This document shows positions 7,411 through 11,342 of a DNA stretch of 11,342 nt, piece by piece. The DNA lies in assembly GCA_002343455.1 (NCBI GenBank), contig DDSR01000189.1:4697-16038 (forward strand), read 5' to 3'. This DNA is from Deltaproteobacteria bacterium UBA2385 (lineage in GTDB: Bacteria > Myxococcota_A > UBA796 > UBA2385). A program made the translations under genes and the position numbers. Numbering within the stretch: the stretch's first letter is position 1; each line of letters starts with the position of its first letter. A model generated the notes under the pieces. That model was not told the DNA's origin. It made no database searches and saw nothing but the letters and a program-made list of their open reading frames with translations.

Positions 7411-9044
7411 GCACGCTCGACCTGCCCACCGCCCGCACCTCGGACCGGGTCAAGACGCCGGTCCCCGACCGCGCCGATGTGACGATCATCGGCGCCGGGC
7501 TGGGCGGGCTGATGGCCGGGGCCCTGCTTGCCAAGCAGGGCCACAAGGTGGCGATCTTCGATCAGCACTACGTCGCCGGCGGCTGCGCCACGATGTACCA
7601 CCGGGTCAGCAAGGGCGATCATTACCAGTTCGACATCGGCCTGCACTACGTTGGCGACTGCCAGCCCGGCGGTCGGCTGCCGATGCTGCTGGAGCAGGCC
7701 GGGGTCCAGGTCGAGTTCCTGCCGATGGATATGGACGGCTTCGACACCATCGTCCTGCCCGGCCTGACCTTCCCCATCACCGCCGGGCACGACGCCTACC
7801 GCGACCGCCTGGTCGAGTTCTTTCCGGCCGAGGTCAAGGGCATCGACCGTTACGTCCGCCTGCTGAAGGAGGTCGACGTCCTCGGCGCCGAGATCAACCG
7901 CGAGCGCCGCGGGCTCAGCGCTACTGCCGGCCTGCTCTGGACTGCCGCCACCAAGGCCCGCCTCGTCCCCCGCTACCAGAACGCCACCATGGCCCAGGTG
8001 CTGGACGACTGTACGCAGGACCCGGCCCTGCGCGCCGTCATCCTCGGCCAGAGCGGCGACTACGGGCTGCCCGCCAGCCGGGTCAGCGCCATGCTGCACA
8101 TGGGCCTCGCCAACCACTACTTCAAGGGCGCCTGGTACCCCAAGGGCGGCGGCCAGGTCATCGCCGACCGCCTCTGCGAGGTGATCGAGACCCACGGCGG
8201 GGTGATTTGCCTGCGCCGCACGGTCGAGAAGATCCTGGTCCTCGACGGCAAGGCCTGCGGCGTCCAGGTCCGCGGCATGCGCCAGGAGTCGCAGAAGGTC
8301 CTCTCCCAGCAGGTCCTCAGCAACGCCGACATCCGGCGCACGCTGCTGGAGCTGCTGCCCGAGAAGCACCTGCCGCCCGAGCAGTGGAAGCGGGCCCAGA
8401 ACTTCCAGATGGGCGGGGCCATCTTCCTCTCCTGCTTCGGCATCAAGGGCGACCTGGCCAAGCTGGGCATGGGGCCCCGCAACTACTGGTGCTTCGACAG
8501 CCTGGACGGCGAGGAGATCTACAGCGACATCGCCAAGGGCAAGCTCGATCCGCGCGCCGTCTACATCACCAGCGCCAGCCTGAAGGACCCCGACACCCAC
8601 GGCCACACGCCCGAGGGCGTCATGGGCGTCGAGGTGATGTGCCTTTCGCCGGGCCGGGCCGAGGCCTGGGGGGTCAGCCAGGAGCAGGTCTTCAGCGGCG
8701 CCTACCGGGACAACGCCGAGTACCTCGCCCACAAGCAGCGGGTCGAGGACGCCCTGCTGGACCGGCTGGAGGCCCAGTTCCCCGGCTGCAAGGAGCGGGT
8801 CGTCTTCCGCGAGAGCGCCACCCCGGTCACCCACACCCGCTTCACCCGGGCGACCGACGGCACCGGCTACGGCCTCGCGGCCACGCCGGACCAGTTCATG
8901 AAGGGCCGCCCCGGCTACCGCGGGCCGATCCCGGGCCTGTTCATGGCCGGGGCCAACACCCGGTCGGGCCACGGCATCGTCGGCGCGCTCAGCAGCGGCC
9001 GGGCGGCGGCCTTTCGGATGCAGCAAGAGCTCAAGGGCCGCTGA
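7407..9044 (+). CDS. FAD-dependent CrtISO/retinol-saturase-like oxidoreductase
   Basis: This 545-residue protein belongs to the phytoene desaturase/carotenoid isomerase/all-trans-retinol saturase group of flavoproteins, which desaturate, isomerise or saturate conjugated polyenes. The Rossmann FAD motif GAGLGG is at 29-34, with D52 ending the second strand. It is followed by AGGC (57-60) and FDIGLHYVG (about 75-83), the latter reminding me of retinol saturase more than of CrtI. The C-terminal FAD-closing motif GLFMAGANTRSGHGIVGA is at 510-527. The length is normal for this group. There is no signal peptide; membrane association is likely because the substrates are hydrophobic. The GTG start overlaps the acyltransferase stop as GTGA, with GGGAG (7397-7401) five bases upstream. 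There is no phytoene synthase or other carotenoid gene in the window, so a classical carotenoid role is not supported by context. Confidence 0.82.
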   Translation: MSTLDLPTARTSDRVKTPVPDRADVTIIGAGLGGLMAGALLAKQGHKVAIFDQHYVAGGCATMYHRVSKGDHYQFDIGLHYVGDCQPGGRLPMLLEQAGVQVEFLPMDMDGFDTIVLPGLTFPITAGHDAYRDRLVEFFPAEVKGIDRYVRLLKEVDVLGAEINRERRGLSATAGLLWTAATKARLVPRYQNATMAQVLDDCTQDPALRAVILGQSGDYGLPASRVSAMLHMGLANHYFKGAWYPKGGGQVIADRLCEVIETHGGVICLRRTVEKILVLDGKACGVQVRGMRQESQKVLSQQVLSNADIRRTLLELLPEKHLPPEQWKRAQNFQMGGAIFLSCFGIKGDLAKLGMGPRNYWCFDSLDGEEIYSDIAKGKLDPRAVYITSASLKDPDTHGHTPEGVMGVEVMCLSPGRAEAWGVSQEQVFSGAYRDNAEYLAHKQRVEDALLDRLEAQFPGCKERVVFRESATPVTHTRFTRATDGTGYGLAATPDQFMKGRPGYRGPIPGLFMAGANTRSGHGIVGALSSGRAAAFRMQQELKGR

Positions 9045-9100
9045 ACCGGCTCGCCTGCGCTCAGCGGACCGTTATTACCCGAGGTCCAATAGGAGTGCTC
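9045..9100 (+). other. Short gap before the efflux genes, possible weak hairpin
   Basis: This is the only non-overlapping junction in the rightward block. It holds GGACC (9066-9070) and GGTCC (9083-9087), which can pair around a 12-base loop containing the unusually AT-rich GTTATTACC. That stretch could be part of an internal promoter, but no -35 partner stands out. The hairpin is too weak and lacks a T-tract, so it is unlikely to terminate transcription. Confidence 0.25.
9091..9095 (+). promoter_or_regulatory. Shine-Dalgarno site AGGAG for the RND adaptor
   Basis: AGGAG lies five bases before the ATG at 9101 and supports that start over the GTG at 9095, which overlaps the site itself. Confidence 0.6.
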
Positions 9101-10153
9101 ATGTGGTTGTTGACCCTGCTCCTCGCCTGCGGCGAGGGCTCGCCCACCGCTCCCGCTCCCGCCGCCGGGGGCCCGCCCGCCACGGTGGTCCGTACGCAGA
9201 CGATCGTGGCCCGCGCCTGGGAGGAGGCGATCACCGCGACCGGCGTGGTCGAGGTGCGCGACTCGGTCGAGCTGCGCCCCGAGACCAGCGGGGTCATCGC
9301 CGAGCTGCACTTCAGCGACGGGGCCACCGTGAAGGAGGGGCAGCTGCTGGTCAAGCTCCGCGACGCCGACGCCCGGGCGCAGCTGGCCGAGGCCGAGGCG
9401 CGGCTGAGCCTGGCGGAGCTGACCCTGGGCCGGCTGAAGGCCCTGCGGGAGTCCGACAACGCCGCCCAGGCCGAGGTGGACCAGGGCCAGGCGGAGCGGG
9501 ACCTGGCCGCGGCCCAGGTCGCTCGGGCCCGCGAGGCGGTCCGCCGCACCCGCATCGTGGCCCCCTTCGACGGCGTGGTCGGTCGCCGCGACCTCGCCGT
9601 GGGCGCGACGGTGGACCCCTCGCGGGTCCTGACCCGGATCGATCGGCTGGAGGTGCTGGTCGTCGACGTCTCGGTCTCCGAGGACGACGCCGGCCGGGTC
9701 CAGGCCGGGCAGACCGCGATGGTCTCGGCCAGCGCCCTCTTCGACACCGAGATCCCCGGCCGGGTCAGCTACGTCTCCCCCCGCGCCCGCAGCGGCTCGC
9801 GCACTGTCGATGTGCGCGTCGAGGTCGAGAACCCCGACCAGCGCCTGCGCCCCGGCAGCTCGGCCGCCGTCCGGATCGAGGTCGGCCGTCAGGAAGGCGC
9901 CATCGTCGTGCCCGCCTACGCGGTCATCCAGGGGGCCACCGGGGCCAGCGCCTGGGTCGTCGGCGAGGGCGACAAGGCCGAGCCGCGCACGGTGGTCATC
10001 GGCGACCGCGCCCCGGCCGAGGTGCAGATCGAGTCGGGCCTCGCGGTCGGTGACCGCCTGATCCTGGAGGGCTTCGTCCGGCTGCGGCCCGGCGGAGCGG
10101 TCCGCGAGGCGCCCCCGGCGGACGCGCCCGCCGCCGAAGCCGGGCCCCGCTGA
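9101..10153 (+). CDS. RND efflux periplasmic adaptor (membrane fusion) lipoprotein
   Basis: This 350-residue protein links an RND permease to an outer-membrane channel. The N-terminus is a very short lipoprotein leader with lipobox LLAC, placing lipidated Cys at C10, followed by a Pro/Ala linker to about 27. Then come, in order, the first half of the barrel and lipoyl domain (about 46-88, SGVIAELHFSDGATVKEGQLL), a helical hairpin (about 88-150), the second lipoyl half RIVAPFDGVVGRR (151-163), a beta-barrel (about 180-265) and a membrane-proximal domain (about 266-330). The hairpin is about 60 residues, fairly short. The leader lacks the usual positive charge, so the true start might lie slightly upstream, although AGGAG favours this ATG. 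The stop overlaps the permease start by one base, typical of adaptor-permease pairs. The substrate cannot be read from the sequence. Confidence 0.9.
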   Translation: MWLLTLLLACGEGSPTAPAPAAGGPPATVVRTQTIVARAWEEAITATGVVEVRDSVELRPETSGVIAELHFSDGATVKEGQLLVKLRDADARAQLAEAEARLSLAELTLGRLKALRESDNAAQAEVDQGQAERDLAAAQVARAREAVRRTRIVAPFDGVVGRRDLAVGATVDPSRVLTRIDRLEVLVVDVSVSEDDAGRVQAGQTAMVSASALFDTEIPGRVSYVSPRARSGSRTVDVRVEVENPDQRLRPGSSAAVRIEVGRQEGAIVVPAYAVIQGATGASAWVVGEGDKAEPRTVVIGDRAPAEVQIESGLAVGDRLILEGFVRLRPGGAVREAPPADAPAAEAGPR

Positions 10154-11342
10154 TGGGCCCGCGCCTGTTCGTCGAGCGCCCGGTGATGGCCCTGGTGCTC
10201 TCGCTGGTCGTCATCATCTTCGGCCTGGTGGCCTACCCTCGCCTGCCAGTGCGCGAGACCCCCGATGTGCAGCAGCCCGTCGTCACCGTCTCGACCACCT
10301 GGCCCGGCGCCGACCCGGCCCTGGTCGAGGGCCAGGTCACCGAGGCGCTGGAGCGCGAGATCAACGGCGTCGAGGGCATCCGCACCCTGACCAGCCAGAG
10401 CGTCGACCAGCAGAGCAGCATCACCGTCGAGTTCGAGGTCGGGCGCGACCTGGAGGCGGCCGCCAACGACGTGCGCTCCCGGGTCAGCCGGGCCCGCCGT
10501 CGCCTGCCCCCCGATGTGCTGGAGCCGGTCGTCGTCAAGGCCGAGGCCTCGGCCCAACCGGTGCTCTTCCTGCGGCTGGTGGGCGAGGGCATGGACATGC
10601 TCAGCCTGACCGAGGTCGCCGACACCATCGTCCGCGAGCGGCTCCAGAACGCGATCGGCGTCGGAGGCGTGGACATCAACGGCGAGCAGCGCTTCGCCAT
10701 GCGGGTCGAGCTCGACCCCGCCGCGATGGCCGCGCGGGGGCTGTCGCCGCTGGACGTCGAGGCGGCGCTGCAGGCCCAGAACGTCCAGCTCCCGGCCGGG
10801 CGGGTCGAGGGCCAGGCCATGGACATCAACCTGCGCTTGGACGCGGCCATGCGCACCCCCGAGGAGTTCCGCGAGCTGGTGATCTCCGACGCCGGCGGGG
10901 GCGTGGTCCGCCTGGGCGACGTCGCCTCGGTGCGCCTGGGCTCGGCCAACGAGCGCCAGTCCGCCCGCGCCGACGGCGTGCCCGCCATCACCCTCTCGGT
11001 CGCGCCGCTGGCCAGCGCCAACATCATCGAGCTCTCCGACGATGTGCGCTCCCGCCTCCCCGAGATCCAGGCGGCCCTGCCCACCGGGATGAAGGTCGAG
11101 GTCCAGTACGACCGCGCCGAGCCGGTGCGGCGCTCGATCCACGACGTGCAGCTCACCCTGCTGGTCGCCTTCGGGCTGGTGGCGGTGGTCATCTTCGCCT
11201 TCCTGCGGGATCTGCGCAGCACCCTGGTCCCCCTGCTGGCCATCCCCGTCTCGATCGTCGGCACCTTCTTCGTCCACTGGCTGCTGGGCTTCTCGGTCAA
11301 CGTCTTCACCCTGTTCGGGCTGGTGCTGGCCATCGGCCTCGT
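10153..11342 (+). CDS. RND (AcrB-type) efflux permease, 5' part only
   Basis: The first 396 residues of an inner-membrane proton-driven pump are present; the family is usually about 1000-1050 residues, so some 60% lies beyond the window. TM1 is at about 12-28 after the short cytoplasmic start MGPRLFVERP, followed by the periplasmic porter region that opens with PRLPVRETPDV and WPGADP. The porter loop runs to about 330. TM2 is at about 333-350, TM3 about 357-378, and TM4 begins at about 385 (TLFGLVLAIGL). The Asp pair of TM4 that carries protons would follow immediately and is cut off. The ATG overlaps the adaptor stop by one base with no strong Shine-Dalgarno site, so it is probably translated by coupling. 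It looks like the drug or hydrophobic-compound (HAE-1) class rather than heavy-metal CusA. An outer-membrane channel gene may follow. Confidence 0.92.
   Translation, partial: MGPRLFVERPVMALVLSLVVIIFGLVAYPRLPVRETPDVQQPVVTVSTTWPGADPALVEGQVTEALEREINGVEGIRTLTSQSVDQQSSITVEFEVGRDLEAAANDVRSRVSRARRRLPPDVLEPVVVKAEASAQPVLFLRLVGEGMDMLSLTEVADTIVRERLQNAIGVGGVDINGEQRFAMRVELDPAAMAARGLSPLDVEAALQAQNVQLPAGRVEGQAMDINLRLDAAMRTPEEFRELVISDAGGGVVRLGDVASVRLGSANERQSARADGVPAITLSVAPLASANIIELSDDVRSRLPEIQAALPTGMKVEVQYDRAEPVRRSIHDVQLTLLVAFGLVAVVIFAFLRDLRSTLVPLLAIPVSIVGTFFVHWLLGFSVNVFTLFGLVLAIGL

Noticed and set aside
7125..9026. 633-residue antisense open frame opposite the FAD oxidoreductase
   Set aside because: Shadow frame; no recognisable motif, while the plus frame has intact FAD motifs and a coupled start.
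9066..9087. GGACC/GGTCC hairpin as a terminator between the FAD gene and the efflux genes
   Set aside because: Five base pairs with a 12-base loop and no T-tract; too weak to claim.
9916..11277. 453-residue antisense open frame opposite the RND genes
   Set aside because: Same type of shadow, made of repetitive Asp/Gly/His/Gln text; the plus strand encodes a textbook adaptor-permease pair.
1..11342. CRISPR arrays, tRNA or rRNA genes, insertion sequences
   Set aside because: No regularly spaced direct repeats, no tRNA-like or rRNA-like sequence and no transposase were seen; the window is nearly all accounted for by protein genes.

Overview
The window is GC-rich (roughly 70% by eye) and almost fully coding. 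It carries eight protein genes in two divergent groups. The cell is Gram-negative: there is an RND efflux permease, a lipoprotein-type periplasmic adaptor and an LpxL-like acyltransferase. The very high GC, GTG starts, dense stop/start overlaps and a short 'LLLAC-G' lipoprotein leader would suit Myxococcota or a related former deltaproteobacterial group, but that placement is an inference from style.

Left block (minus strand, 73-2318). A 601-residue protein I do not recognise carries an HELLH zincin-like motif and a CxxH...CxxC cluster. It is followed, with a 4-base GTGA overlap, by a 147-residue protein with TPR repeats. Beyond the TPR gene, at the left edge, lie two short GC-rich palindromes in opposite orientation, which may form a hairpin after the operon.

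Divergent spacer (2319-2440). This 122-base region must hold the start signals for both directions. I see no convincing promoter boxes, only a good ribosome binding site for the rightward group.

Right block (plus strand, 2441 to the right edge). The first three genes encode a three-subunit molybdenum/flavin/iron-sulfur enzyme closely resembling 4-hydroxybenzoyl-CoA reductase: HcrC with two [2Fe-2S] clusters, HcrA with the molybdenum cofactor, and HcrB with FAD and the family's extra [4Fe-4S] cluster. All four cysteines for that extra cluster are present. Two genes overlap directly behind them: an LpxL/HtrB-type acyltransferase and a CrtISO/retinol-saturase-like FAD oxidoreductase. After a 56-base gap come an RND adaptor lipoprotein and an RND inner-membrane permease cut by the window end.

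How they may work together: hydroxybenzoyl-CoA reductase normally feeds anaerobic aromatic breakdown through benzoyl-CoA. Here there is no CoA ligase and no benzoyl-CoA reductase. Instead the enzyme is translationally linked to genes for acyl transfer and polyene redox chemistry, with an export pump just downstream. A route that makes or modifies an aryl or polyene lipid and exports it is the most interesting reading, but it is only an inference from gene order.
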